NCBI GenBank assembly: GCA_003246035.1
Contig: QKBP01000020.1
Location: 1 to 16,422, forward strand
Length of the DNA stretch: 16,422 bases
DNA from: Desulfuromonadaceae bacterium
Lineage (GTDB): Bacteria; Desulfobacterota; Desulfuromonadia; Desulfuromonadales; SZUA-401
Reading direction: 5' to 3'
Part shown: positions 6,678-15,144 of the stretch, piece by piece
Numbering within the stretch: position 1 is the stretch's first letter
Layout: the number at the start of each line of letters is the position of its first letter
Made by a program: the position numbers and the translations under genes
The notes under the pieces: model-generated
Database searches by the model: none
Told to the model about the DNA's origin: nothing
Seen by the model: only the letters and a program-made list of their open reading frames with translations

Positions 6678-8138
6678 TCAGAATACGGCCAGCTTGGCCA
6701 GTTCCATGATCGCCCCGGGGACGATGCCGAGATAAAAGACACCGAGCACGGCGAGCACAATCGACACGGCCGCGCCGGCATCCACCTTGACCCAGGCGAA
6801 ATCCTCGACCGGATCACGGAAGTACATGTGCACCATGATTCTCAGGTAGTAGTAGAGGGAGACGGCCGAGTTCAGAACACCGATCACGGCCAGCCAGATG
6901 TACCCCGCCTTGACCGCACCTGCAAAGATATAGAATTTACCGGCGAAGCCTGCTGTCGGGGGAATCCCCATCAGCGAGAAGAGGAAGATCGCCAGGCACA
7001 CACCGAGAAACGGGCGACGGTAACCGAAACCGCTGAAGCCCTCAAGGGTCAGGTTCTCCTCCCCCTTCTTGCCCGCGAGCACCAACACCGCGAAGGCCCC
7101 GATGTTCATGAAGGAATAGGCCAGCATGTAGAAGAGGATCCCGGCCTTGCCGACCGCGTTGGCAGCGACCATGCCGACCATGGCGTACCCTGCATGAGCG
7201 ATCGAGCTGTAGGCGAGCATACGCTTGATGTTGTCCTGCTTGATGGCGATCACGTTGCCGGCGATCATGGTGGCAACGGCCAGCACCCAGAGGACGTCGA
7301 TCCAGTCGCTCTGCAGGCCGGCCATGGCGATGATGAAGACGCGCATAAAAGCCCCGAAGGCGGCCGCCTTGGGTCCGGCGCTCATGAACGCGGTGATCGG
7401 CGTCGGTGCCCCCTGATAGACGTCAGGCGTCCACATGTGGAACGGTGCCGCCGCAATCTTGAACAGGAAGCCGGTCGCGAGCAGCAACATGCCGGCCACC
7501 ATCATCGGATTGCCAAGTACGTAGGAGTTGTTGGTGACAAACTGGGCGATTTCCTGGATCTGGGTCGAGCCGGTAGCTCCATAGACCATGGCAATCCCGT
7601 ACAGCAGAAAGCCGGTCGAGAAGGCACCGAGCAGGAAGTACTTGAGACCGGCTTCGTTGGACGCCAGATTCCCGCGGAACAGGCCGGCGAGGACATACAG
7701 CGCTACCGACATGACCTCGAGACCGAGGAAGATGGTCATCATGTCCGTGCCGGAGACCATCCACATCGCACCGGCCGTGGTCAGCAGGATCAGCGGATAG
7801 TACTCGCTGATCGGATAGCCTTCACGCTTGAGGTACTCGTCGGACATCAGGATCGTCAGCCCGGCAGAGACCAGGAAGGTGATGTTGAAGAAGGTGGCAA
7901 AGTTGTCGAGCACCACGCTCCCTGCAAATCCCTCCTGGTAGTTGTTCCAGCCACCGACCACGACAAACCCGGTCGCGACCAGGGACAGGATCGAGAGCAC
8001 GGCGACCGGCGTGGTCGTGCCGCGGGGGGTGAACACCCCGATCAGCAGCAGGACCATGGCGCAGACGCTCAGGACCAGGGAGGGCATGATAGCCTGGAAG
8101 TTGACACCCGCCAGGGCTAGGTAGTTGATAGTTTCCAT
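6678..8138 (-). CDS. nuoN: NADH-quinone oxidoreductase subunit N (antiporter-like)
   Basis: A 486-residue inner-membrane subunit, one of three antiporter-like proton channels in the complex I membrane arm. About 14 hydrophobic helices are visible. The expected channel residues are present: E141 in LGLEVMSVALYVL, K227 in LFKIAAAPFHMW, K257 in SAGPKAAAF and K401 in GFAGKFYIF. These correspond to E. coli NuoN E133, K217, K247 and K395 (family knowledge). Length matches the family (E. coli 485). The ATG at 8138 has AAGGAG (8146-8151) 7 nt upstream. It follows nuoM after 53 nt and is the last gene before the operon terminator. Nothing is missing or broken. Confidence 0.97.
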   Translation of the reverse strand: METINYLALAGVNFQAIMPSLVLSVCAMVLLLIGVFTPRGTTTPVAVLSILSLVATGFVVVGGWNNYQEGFAGSVVLDNFATFFNITFLVSAGLTILMSDEYLKREGYPISEYYPLILLTTAGAMWMVSGTDMMTIFLGLEVMSVALYVLAGLFRGNLASNEAGLKYFLLGAFSTGFLLYGIAMVYGATGSTQIQEIAQFVTNNSYVLGNPMMVAGMLLLATGFLFKIAAAPFHMWTPDVYQGAPTPITAFMSAGPKAAAFGAFMRVFIIAMAGLQSDWIDVLWVLAVATMIAGNVIAIKQDNIKRMLAYSSIAHAGYAMVGMVAANAVGKAGILFYMLAYSFMNIGAFAVLVLAGKKGEENLTLEGFSGFGYRRPFLGVCLAIFLFSLMGIPPTAGFAGKFYIFAGAVKAGYIWLAVIGVLNSAVSLYYYLRIMVHMYFRDPVEDFAWVKVDAGAAVSIVLAVLGVFYLGIVPGAIMELAKLAVF

Positions 8139-8191
8139 CGAACAGCTCCTTCAGAAGCGTGGTTAATTACGGTTCCTCGGTATCTTCCGGC

Positions 8192-9760
8192 TCAGTCCTG
8201 CTGAGGCTGAAGGACGACCACCTCGGGGGCGGCGACCTCAACCATGGCGACTTGCTTGGCCTTGACCTGTCCGAGCAGCTGCTCAATCGACGGGGTCATC
8301 TTGCGGAAGAAGGTATTGGGATAGAGGCCGATCCAGAACACGAAGACCAGCAGCGGCAGCATCAGCACGACTTCGCGCGCATTGAGGTCCTTGAGGTTCT
8401 GGTTGGCCGGGTTCTTCAGCTCCCCGAACATGACGCGCTGGAACATCCAGAGCATGTAGACGGCGGCGAAAATGACCCCGGAGGTCGAAATCACCGCGAA
8501 CCAGCGCAACTCGCTTTCGAAGGCGCCCATCAGGGCGAGGAATTCACCGACGAAGCCGTTGGTTCCCGGCAGGCCGATCGAGGAGAAGGTCACGATCATG
8601 AAGATCGTGGCAAAGATCGGCATCTGCTTGGCCAGACCGCCGAATTCGGCGATAGCGCGGGTGTGGCGCCGCTCGTAGATGAATCCGACGATAAGGAAGA
8701 GCGCGCCGGTCGAGATACCGTGGTTGATCATCTGGAGCATCCCGCCCGACATCCCGGTCAGATTCAAGGCGAAGACACCGAGCATCACGAAACCGAGGTG
8801 GGCCACCGACGAGTAGGCGACCAGCTTCTTGACGTCGTCCTGCATCATCGCCACCAGCGAACCGTAGATGATGCCGATCACACACAGGGTCGCGAGATAC
8901 GGCATGCACTGGTCGAGGGCAGTCGGGAAGAGCGGGATCGCGAAGCGCACGAAGCCGTAGGTTCCCATCTTCAGCAGGATCGCGGCCAGAATGACCGAGC
9001 CGGCCGTCGGGGCCTCGGTGTGGGCGTCCGGCAACCAGGTGTGCAGCGGGAACATCGGCACCTTGATCGCGAAGCTGAAGGCGAAGGCCAGGAACAGCCA
9101 GATCTGCATGTCGGCCGGGACCCGGGTCAGGTAGAGCTGGGCGATACTGAAGCCGTCCATGGGGATGCCGCTGTTGAGCGCGTAATAGTAGACGAAGATG
9201 ATCGCCACCAGCATCAGCAGCGAGCCGACCGCGGTGTAGATAAAGAACTTGACCGCCGCGTAGATGCGGTTCTTGCCGCCCCAGATGCCGATCAGGAAGT
9301 ACATCGGGATCAGCATCAGTTCCCAGAAGATGTAGAACAGGAATAGGTCGAGTGAAATGAACGCGCCGAGCATTCCGGTTTCGAGCAGTAGCAGCAGGGC
9401 CATGAAGCCCTTGGTCGCCTTCTCGACGGCCGACCAGGTCGACAGCACGGTGATCGGCATGATGAAGGTGGTCAGCAGCACCAGCCAGAGGCTGATACCG
9501 TCGATCCCGACATGGTAGTTCATCTGGAAGAAGTCACCGATCTTGATCCACTGCACCTTCTCGACGTACTGCATCCCGCCCGAGGTCGCGAACACCTCGT
9601 TGAAGGCCAGCGGCAGGCTGAGGACGAAGGTCGCCAGGGTGACCAGCAGGGTGAACCCCTTGAGCAGGCCGTCGCTCCCCTTCGGGATGAACAGCAGCAC
9701 CAGCATCCCGGCCAGCGGGAGGAAGGTCAGATAGGTGAGCAGGTTCGGAATTTCGCTCAT
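8192..9760 (-). CDS. nuoM: NADH-quinone oxidoreductase subunit M (antiporter-like)
   Basis: A 522-residue inner-membrane proton-translocating subunit of complex I. Conserved channel residues are seen: E147 in FWELMLIPMYFLIG, K233 in FAIKVPMFPLHTWLPDAH, K264 in ILLKMGTYG and E406 in NGFVGEF. The TEAPTAGSVILAAILLK stretch (248-264) is a family hallmark. The last 30 or so residues form a non-membrane tail rich in Val, Ala and Gln beyond the usual end near residue 490, giving a subunit slightly longer than E. coli NuoM (509). The ATG at 9760 has AAGGAG (9768-9773) 7 nt upstream. nuoL precedes it by 40 nt. It should stand between N and L in the membrane arm. Confidence 0.97.
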   Translation of the reverse strand: MSEIPNLLTYLTFLPLAGMLVLLFIPKGSDGLLKGFTLLVTLATFVLSLPLAFNEVFATSGGMQYVEKVQWIKIGDFFQMNYHVGIDGISLWLVLLTTFIMPITVLSTWSAVEKATKGFMALLLLLETGMLGAFISLDLFLFYIFWELMLIPMYFLIGIWGGKNRIYAAVKFFIYTAVGSLLMLVAIIFVYYYALNSGIPMDGFSIAQLYLTRVPADMQIWLFLAFAFSFAIKVPMFPLHTWLPDAHTEAPTAGSVILAAILLKMGTYGFVRFAIPLFPTALDQCMPYLATLCVIGIIYGSLVAMMQDDVKKLVAYSSVAHLGFVMLGVFALNLTGMSGGMLQMINHGISTGALFLIVGFIYERRHTRAIAEFGGLAKQMPIFATIFMIVTFSSIGLPGTNGFVGEFLALMGAFESELRWFAVISTSGVIFAAVYMLWMFQRVMFGELKNPANQNLKDLNAREVVLMLPLLVFVFWIGLYPNTFFRKMTPSIEQLLGQVKAKQVAMVEVAAPEVVVLQPQQD

Positions 9761-9800
9761 GGAAACGCTCCTTGTATCGCTAACGCTTTAGACGGCAGAG

Positions 9801-11774
9801 TTACTTGAGGATATAGAATCCGACCACCAGCAACACGCCGATGACCATGGACAGGGCATAGTTCTGAACGATGCCGGTCTGCGTCAGGCGCAGGGTCCGC
9901 GAGGCGAACTGCACCACGGCACCGGCACCGTTGACGACACCGTCAACCACGCGCACATCCACACCTTTCCAGAGGAAGGTTCCGATTCGCTTGCAGGGGT
10001 TGACGAACAGGGCGTCGTAGATCTCGTCGACGTACCACTTGTTGAAGATGGTGCGCCAGGCCCCCTGGAACTTGGCCACGAACTTGGCCGGGGCCTCGGG
10101 GCTCTTGATGTACATCACCCAGGCGAGGAAGATTCCGACCAGCGCGATCCCGACCGAGACGCCCATCATGGTGAACTCGAAGGCGTGGGTGCCGTGCGCG
10201 ACGGCCTGGGTCTTGCCGAACACCGGGTGGAGGAAATGCTCGAGGCGATGCAGACCTTCACCGAAAGCCGCAGGGATGCCAATGTAGCCGCCAAGTGCGG
10301 CGAGAATCGCGAGAACGACCAGCGGCAGGGTGATGACCCACGGCGACTCGGGGATGTGATCCTTGGCGCGTGCATCGGTGCGCTGCTCACCGTGGAAGGT
10401 CATGAAGACCAGGCGGAACATGTAGAAGGCGGTCATGCCGGCGGCACAGGCGCCGATCAGCCACAGCCAGACGCTACCCTGCGGTGACTCGAGGGCGAAC
10501 CAGAGGATCTCGTCCTTGGAGAAGAAGCCCGAGAGGCCGGGGATCCCAGCGATGGCCAGGGTCGAGATCAGGAAGGTCAGGTAGGTAATCGGCATTTTCT
10601 TGCGCAGGCCACCCATGTTACGCATGTCCTGCGGATCGTCGTGCAGGTGGGCGTGATGGTAGCCGTGATGCATGGCATGAATGACCGAACCGGAGCCGAG
10701 GAACAGGCAGGCCTTGAAGAAGGCGTGGGTCATCAGGTGGAACACGCCGGCGGTGAAGGCGCCGACCCCCATGGCCAGGAACATGTAGCCGAGCTGGGAG
10801 ACCGTCGAGTAGGCGAGGACGCGCTTGATGTCATTCTGGGCCAGACCGATGCTGGCGGCGAAGATCGCGGTGGCGGCACCGACGATGGCGACTACCATCA
10901 TGGTGTCGGGAGCCAGGGCGAACAGGCCGTTCATACGGCCGATCATGTAGACGCCAGCGGTAACCATGGTGGCGGCGTGGATCAGGGCCGATACCGGGGT
11001 CGGACCTTCCATCGCGTCGGGCAACCAGGTGTAGAGCGGGATCTGGGCCGACTTGCCGGTGGCGCCGACGAAGAAGCACAGGGTCACGATGGTCACGACC
11101 AGGCTTCCGCTGCCGAGCAGGTGACCGTGCTGGGCGATCTCGACGAAGTTGATGGTCCAGACGCCGTGCTCGGTGCCGAGGGTCCAGAAGAGGGTGAACA
11201 GACCGACCAGGAAGGCGAAGTCACCGACACGGTTGACCACGAAGGCCTTCTTGGCGGCATCGCCGGCACTCTTCTTCTCGAAGTAATAGCCGATCAGCAG
11301 GTAGGAGCAGAGGCCGACACCTTCCCAACCGACGAACATGACCAGCGCGTTGCCACCGAGCACCAGCATGAGCATCGAGAACACGAACAGGTTCAGGTAG
11401 CAGAAGTATCGGTAGAAGCCCTCTTCACCGTGCATGTAGCCGATCGAGTAGAGGTGGATCAGCGAGCCGACCCCGGTCACCACCAGCAGCATCAGCGCCG
11501 AAAGGGGATCGAGGAGGAAGCCCCAGTCGATCTGCAGGTTGCCGAGTGACATCCACGAGGCCACAACCACCTCTTTGACCTTTGCGGTTTCCGGTTCCTG
11601 CAGCAGCTGGAAGAAATACTTGACCGAGATCGCGAAGGACCCCGCCACCGCTGCCGTACCGATCAACCCGATGATCCACTCGTTGCGCAGGATCTTCTTG
11701 CCGAGCAGACCGTTGACGATCGCGCCGCACAGAGGGAGGACCGGGATGAGCCAAAGCAAGTCGTACGAATTCAT
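9801..11774 (-). CDS. nuoL: NADH-quinone oxidoreductase subunit L (antiporter-like, with lateral helix)
   Basis: A 657-residue subunit at the distal end of the complex I membrane arm. Channel residues are present: E151 in GWEGVGLCSYLLIGYY and K241 in GATGKSAQIPLYTWLPDAM, followed by GPTPVSALIHAATMVTAGVY (257-276). SKDEIL (419-424) is intact. The C-terminal third contains the expected long amphipathic lateral helix region (about 535-600) and a final membrane anchor (about 640-655). An unusual loop at 366-380 has seven histidines in thirteen positions. The ATG at 11774 follows AGAGGAG (11782-11788) at 7 nt; nuoK precedes it by 35 nt. Length is somewhat above E. coli NuoL (613), mainly from loops. 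Firm call. Confidence 0.97.
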   Translation of the reverse strand: MNSYDLLWLIPVLPLCGAIVNGLLGKKILRNEWIIGLIGTAAVAGSFAISVKYFFQLLQEPETAKVKEVVVASWMSLGNLQIDWGFLLDPLSALMLLVVTGVGSLIHLYSIGYMHGEEGFYRYFCYLNLFVFSMLMLVLGGNALVMFVGWEGVGLCSYLLIGYYFEKKSAGDAAKKAFVVNRVGDFAFLVGLFTLFWTLGTEHGVWTINFVEIAQHGHLLGSGSLVVTIVTLCFFVGATGKSAQIPLYTWLPDAMEGPTPVSALIHAATMVTAGVYMIGRMNGLFALAPDTMMVVAIVGAATAIFAASIGLAQNDIKRVLAYSTVSQLGYMFLAMGVGAFTAGVFHLMTHAFFKACLFLGSGSVIHAMHHGYHHAHLHDDPQDMRNMGGLRKKMPITYLTFLISTLAIAGIPGLSGFFSKDEILWFALESPQGSVWLWLIGACAAGMTAFYMFRLVFMTFHGEQRTDARAKDHIPESPWVITLPLVVLAILAALGGYIGIPAAFGEGLHRLEHFLHPVFGKTQAVAHGTHAFEFTMMGVSVGIALVGIFLAWVMYIKSPEAPAKFVAKFQGAWRTIFNKWYVDEIYDALFVNPCKRIGTFLWKGVDVRVVDGVVNGAGAVVQFASRTLRLTQTGIVQNYALSMVIGVLLVVGFYILK

Positions 11775-11809
11775 CTATATGCTCCTCTAGAAGGAATGGA
11801 CCCTTGTGA

Positions 11810-12106
11810 TTACCACTTGAGCAGGTTCACTTCGTCGACGTCGATCGATTCCTTGTTGCGGAAGAACGCGATCATCAGCGCCAGGCCGACGGCAGCTTCA
11901 GCAGCTGCCACGGTCATGACGAAAAACACGAAGACCTGGCCGTCAATGTTGCCGAGGTGGTGCGAGATGGCGATGAAACTCAGGTTGACGGCGTTGAGCA
12001 TCAGTTCGATGCACATGAAAATGACGATGGCGTTCCGCCGAGTGAGGACGCCGAAGGTCCCCAGAGAAAACAGAATCGCACTAAGTCCGAGATATTGATA
12101 AAGCAT
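11810..12106 (-). CDS. nuoK: NADH-quinone oxidoreductase subunit K
   Basis: A 98-residue, three-helix membrane subunit, nearly the same length as E. coli NuoK (100). The two buried glutamates needed for proton transfer are present: E34 in [14 protein letters not shown] and E70 in [12 protein letters not shown]. The loop LTRRNAI (21-27) carries the conserved Arg pair. The ATG at 12106 follows GGGAGAG (12112-12118) at 5 nt. It sits 20 nt after nuoJ and 35 nt before nuoL, the standard J-K-L order. It contributes to the linking channel between the quinone site and the antiporter-like subunits. Confidence 0.97.
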   Translation of the reverse strand: MLYQYLGLSAILFSLGTFGVLTRRNAIVIFMCIELMLNAVNLSFIAISHHLGNIDGQVFVFFVMTVAAAEAAVGLALMIAFFRNKESIDVDEVNLLKW

Positions 12107-12126
12107 GTCGTCTCTCCCTGAACCGC

Positions 12127-12630
12127 TTAGACTTCGCGTTTGGCCAGCACCACGGCGCCGATGATCGCCACCAGGAGCAGGATGGATGCAATCTCAAAGG
12201 GGAGCAGGAAGTCGGTAAAGATCGCCTTGCCGATCAGCTCCGTGTGCCCCTGACTCTTGACCACCTCGCGCGTCATGGCCCCCGCCACGTCGCTGGCCTT
12301 GCCGTTGGAAACCGCGGCGTAAACGGTGATCAGCATCACCACCGCGGCGATCGCCCCGGCAACCACCCCGCGGCGGACCTGGCCGGTTACCGCCGTGCCG
12401 AGGTTCAGCAGCATGATGACAAAGATGATCAGCACCATGATGGCTCCGGCATAGACCATGATCTGGATGGCCGCCATGAACGGCGCATACAGCATCACGT
12501 AGAGTGCGGCCAGGCAGACGAACGTCTGAACCAGCGCCAGGGCACTGTTGACCGGGCTTTTGCACTTGACCACGAGAAAGCCGGCAAGCACGGCGATCGA
12601 GGCCACCAGGTAGAAAAGCAACTGTTCCAT
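12127..12630 (-). CDS. nuoJ: NADH-quinone oxidoreductase subunit J
   Basis: A 167-residue membrane subunit with five hydrophobic helices, a little shorter than E. coli NuoJ (184) in its C-terminal tail. The family core is intact: [10 protein letters not shown] (25-34), then [22 protein letters not shown] (55-76) with the conserved Tyr (Y60) and Gly of the helix that contains a pi-bulge in known structures. The ATG at 12630 has AAGGAG (12641-12646) at 10 nt, longer than for neighbouring genes, but no better start is seen. It follows nuoI by 21 nt. Confidence 0.95.
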   Translation of the reverse strand: MEQLLFYLVASIAVLAGFLVVKCKSPVNSALALVQTFVCLAALYVMLYAPFMAAIQIMVYAGAIMVLIIFVIMLLNLGTAVTGQVRRGVVAGAIAAVVMLITVYAAVSNGKASDVAGAMTREVVKSQGHTELIGKAIFTDFLLPFEIASILLLVAIIGAVVLAKREV

Positions 12631-12651
12631 GGACTCAATGCTCCTTATCGA

Positions 12652-13047
12652 TTAGCGCAGCAGACGCTCTTTGGTGAATTCAAAATCGGCACGGCGATAG
12701 TTCGCGAGTTCATAGGCCTCGGTCATCTCGATCGCCTCGACCGGGCAGGCCTCGACGCAGTAGCCGCAGAAGATGCAACGCAGCAGATCGATAGTGTAGA
12801 TGCGCGGGTACTTCTCGCCCTTGGCGTTCTCATCGCTCTCGACCGTAATACATTTAGCCGGACAGACCGTCGGGCAGAGGTAACAGGCCACACACTTCTC
12901 GCGGTCGTGAGCAGGCACCAGGCGATGCAGCCCGCGGAAGCGCTCCGAAGGCTGGAGCTTCTGCTTGGGATACTGCACCGTGGTGGTGTACTTCGGATTC
13001 AGGTGCTTGAGGGTGATCCACAGACCTTGTGCAAGTGCTTTAAACAT
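12652..13047 (-). CDS. nuoI: NADH-quinone oxidoreductase subunit I (two 4Fe-4S clusters)
   Basis: A 131-residue iron-sulfur protein that carries clusters N6a and N6b and passes electrons toward the last cluster before quinone. Two complete ferredoxin motifs are seen: C52-x2-C55-x2-C58-x3-C62-P and C91-x2-C94-x2-C97-x3-C101-P. The N-terminal stretch QGLWITLKHL (7-16) is the usual amphipathic docking helix. The protein is compact: only 30 residues follow the last cysteine, against about 70 in E. coli NuoI (180 residues). One additional Cys, C66, lies just after the first motif. The ATG at 13047 has AGAGGA (13057-13062) 9 nt upstream. It sits 35 nt after nuoH. The call is firm; the short C-terminus looks natural, not truncated, as the stop is followed at once by the nuoJ leader. 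Confidence 0.95.
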   Translation of the reverse strand: MFKALAQGLWITLKHLNPKYTTTVQYPKQKLQPSERFRGLHRLVPAHDREKCVACYLCPTVCPAKCITVESDENAKGEKYPRIYTIDLLRCIFCGYCVEACPVEAIEMTEAYELANYRRADFEFTKERLLR

Positions 13048-13082
13048 GGGTCATAGTCCTCTTGACGTAGTAATTGTTTGGG

Positions 13083-14111
13083 TTACAGCCACACCACAAC
13101 GATGCCGGTCAGCAGGATGTTCAGCAGGGAAAGCGGCAGGAACACCTTCCAGCCCATGAACATCAGCTGATCGTAGCGGACACGGGGTACCGTGGCGCGG
13201 ATCCACATCATCATGATCAGGAACCAGCCGATCTTGAGCAGCAGGTTCAGCGGCCCGAGCACTTCAGGGAAGGGCCCGGTCCAGCCACCGAGAAACAGGG
13301 TGGCGATGATCGCGCCGATCACGATCATGTTGGCGTATTCCGCCATGAAGAACATGGCGTATTTCATCGAGGAGTACTCGGTGCAGAAACCTGAGACCAG
13401 CTCGGTCTCGGCCTCGGGAAGGTCAAACGGGGTACGGTTGATCTCGGCCATGCCGGTGATGAAAAACAGCACGAAGGCCAGCGGCTGCTTCCAGATGTAC
13501 CAGTTGAGGATCGAACCCGATTGCTGCTCAACGATCGCGCGCAGGCTGAGGGTCTCGGAGAGCATGAAGACCGCGACGATCGCCAGTCCTGCGGCCAGCT
13601 CATAGGAGATCATCTGGGCCGAGGAGCGGATCCCGCCGAGCAGAGAGTACTTGCTGTTAGAGGCCCATCCGGCGAGCACGATCCCGTAGACGCCGAGGCC
13701 GGCCATCGCCAGGATGTAGAGCATGCCGACGTTCAGGTCGGTGATCTGAAGGGGGACCAGGTAGTCGCCGATCTGGACATCGGGGCCGAAGGGAACCACG
13801 GCAATGGTGATCAGCGCCGGAATCAGGATCATCATCGGGGCCAGCACGAAAGCGAACTTGCTCGCCTCGCTGGGGATGATGTCTTCCTTGAAGAAGCTCT
13901 TGATGCCGTCGGCAATCGGCTGCAGCAGGCCCATCGGACCGGTCATGGTGGGGCCGAGACGGGTCTGCATGTGACCGATCAGCTTACGCTCGACCCAGGT
14001 CGCATAGGCAACAATCAGCATGACCACGGTAAAGACCACGAGAATCTTGACCAGTGATGCAGCTGCGAACAGCCAAGGTGCATTGGTGAGGCTCAACAGT
14101 TCAGGCGTCAT
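13083..14111 (-). CDS. nuoH: NADH-quinone oxidoreductase subunit H (quinone-site membrane subunit)
   Basis: A 342-residue membrane subunit that joins the peripheral and membrane arms and forms much of the quinone-binding tunnel. Conserved elements are seen: WVERKLIGHMQTRLGP (39-54), GLLQPIADGIKSFFKED (61-77), GWASNSKYSLLGGIRSSAQ (148-166) and the acidic cytoplasmic loop AEINRTPFDLPEAETELVSG (222-241). About eight helices are predicted. The ATG at 14111 is preferred over the longer open frame to 14195. Family homology starts there, and AGAGGA (14117-14122) lies 5 nt upstream. The preceding gene is the TPR protein, 52 nt away, rather than nuoG as in the usual order. Length is close to E. coli NuoH (325). 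Confidence 0.97.
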   Translation of the reverse strand: MTPELLSLTNAPWLFAAASLVKILVVFTVVMLIVAYATWVERKLIGHMQTRLGPTMTGPMGLLQPIADGIKSFFKEDIIPSEASKFAFVLAPMMILIPALITIAVVPFGPDVQIGDYLVPLQITDLNVGMLYILAMAGLGVYGIVLAGWASNSKYSLLGGIRSSAQMISYELAAGLAIVAVFMLSETLSLRAIVEQQSGSILNWYIWKQPLAFVLFFITGMAEINRTPFDLPEAETELVSGFCTEYSSMKYAMFFMAEYANMIVIGAIIATLFLGGWTGPFPEVLGPLNLLLKIGWFLIMMMWIRATVPRVRYDQLMFMGWKVFLPLSLLNILLTGIVVVWL

Positions 14112-14163
14112 GACAATCCTCTTCCCTCTTCTGTAATTAGATTGGTGCGTACGGTGCTTATCT

Positions 14164-15129
14164 CTATCCGGGCTTGTGGGGTGTATCCATCTCACCCAGA
14201 TGCTTTTTCAGGTATTGCGCTTCCCGATTTTCCGGTCTGCAGGCCAGCGCCCTGTCGAGTGCCTCGCGGGCTCCGTCGAGCAGGTCGAGCTGGATATGGC
14301 ATTCCGCGATCCGGACCAGGGCGTCGCTGTCCTTGGGGTTTAGAACCAGAAACCTCTGGTACCAGGCAATCGCCTCGCCGAATTCCCCTATCTTGCGGTA
14401 GACCTCCCCGAGCATGAACAGGGCCGGGGCAAAGTCGGGGTTGCTGTCGACGGCCTTCTGAAACTCATCCGAGGCTTCGTCGAAAACCCCCTGTTTCATC
14501 AGCGCCATACCGAGGTCGAAGCGGGCCGCCGTGTAGCCTGGACTCTGTGCGACGACCCTCCGGTACTGTTCGATCGCCAGATCGAGAGCCCCCTGCTGGG
14601 CGTAGACCATGCCGAGGATGTAGCTTGCCCGGGTATATTCGGGGTTGAGCTGCAGGGCTCGACTCAGGGCCTCGCGTGCCCGTTCCAAGTCCGTGTTCCT
14701 GAGCAGTGACAACCCGAGACGGTAGCATGTCTCCGAGCTGTTGGGGTTGCAGGAGAGTGCCTTGCTGTAACTCTCGATGCTCCCTGCCAGATCCCCCAGG
14801 CCGTATAAGGCCATGCCCAGCTTGTAATGGATGCGGAAGGCATCCGGGTCGTCCTTCAGGGCGCGCCTGAATGCGTCGACCGCCCCCTGAAGTTCCCCTT
14901 TGTCGTAGAGCGCCAGCCCCTTGTAGTAGTGAGCCTTGCTCAGGGTCGGGTCGAGGCCGAGAGCTTCATCCCAGGCCGTCAGGGCATCGTCGATCCGCCC
15001 ACGGTGAAAAGCGTCGAGGGCCTTGCGATGACGAAATTCGCCGTTTTCGGCCAGGGCGGCACCGCACTGGTCACAGAACCGTGCACGGGCCGACACCGTT
15101 GCTTCACACTGGGGACACTCCATGCCCAC
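14164..15129 (-). CDS. Zinc-ribbon protein with eight tandem TPRs, inside the nuo operon
   Basis: A 321-residue soluble protein, not a known complex I subunit. The N-terminus is a short zinc ribbon: C5-x2-C8 and C19-x2-C22. From about residue 30 to 301 it is built of eight uninterrupted 34-residue tetratricopeptide repeats. The helix-breaking proline that closes each repeat falls at 61, 95, 129, 163, 197, 231, 265 and 299, exactly 34 apart. No signal peptide or membrane helix is seen, so it should be cytoplasmic. TPR arrays bind other proteins; zinc ribbons bind nucleic acid or protein. It lies 15 nt after nuoG and 52 nt before nuoH with no terminator between, so it is co-transcribed with complex I. 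A role in assembling or regulating the complex is possible but unproven. Start: GTG at 15129 with GGGGAGG 8 nt upstream; an in-frame ATG at 15123 is the alternative. Confidence 0.88.
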   Translation of the reverse strand: MGMECPQCEATVSARARFCDQCGAALAENGEFRHRKALDAFHRGRIDDALTAWDEALGLDPTLSKAHYYKGLALYDKGELQGAVDAFRRALKDDPDAFRIHYKLGMALYGLGDLAGSIESYSKALSCNPNSSETCYRLGLSLLRNTDLERAREALSRALQLNPEYTRASYILGMVYAQQGALDLAIEQYRRVVAQSPGYTAARFDLGMALMKQGVFDEASDEFQKAVDSNPDFAPALFMLGEVYRKIGEFGEAIAWYQRFLVLNPKDSDALVRIAECHIQLDLLDGAREALDRALACRPENREAQYLKKHLGEMDTPHKPG

Positions 15130-15137
15130 GTTCGAAT

Positions 15138-15144
15138 CCTCCCC
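15138..15144 (-). promoter_or_regulatory. Ribosome binding site deciding a GTG start for the TPR gene
   Basis: GGGGAGG on the minus strand abuts the nuoG stop codon. It is 8 nt from GTG (15129) but 14 nt from the in-frame ATG (15123), which favours GTG. Adjacency to the nuoG stop suggests coupled translation. Confidence 0.65.

Noticed and set aside
6828..8120. A 430-codon plus-strand frame opposite nuoN
   Set aside because: Its translation is rich in His, Asp, Gln and Gly, the mirror of hydrophobic membrane codons. No family features and no ribosome binding site logic support it.
8159..9346. A 395-codon plus-strand frame opposite nuoM
   Set aside because: Same antisense effect; the product is a highly charged, low-complexity sequence.
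10641..11549. A 302-codon plus-strand frame opposite nuoL
   Set aside because: Antisense shadow of a conserved membrane subunit, with no domain signature.
14112..14195. N-terminal extension of nuoH overlapping the TPR gene end
   Set aside because: The added 28 residues are charged and unlike the NuoH N-terminus. The ATG at 14111 has a good ribosome binding site.
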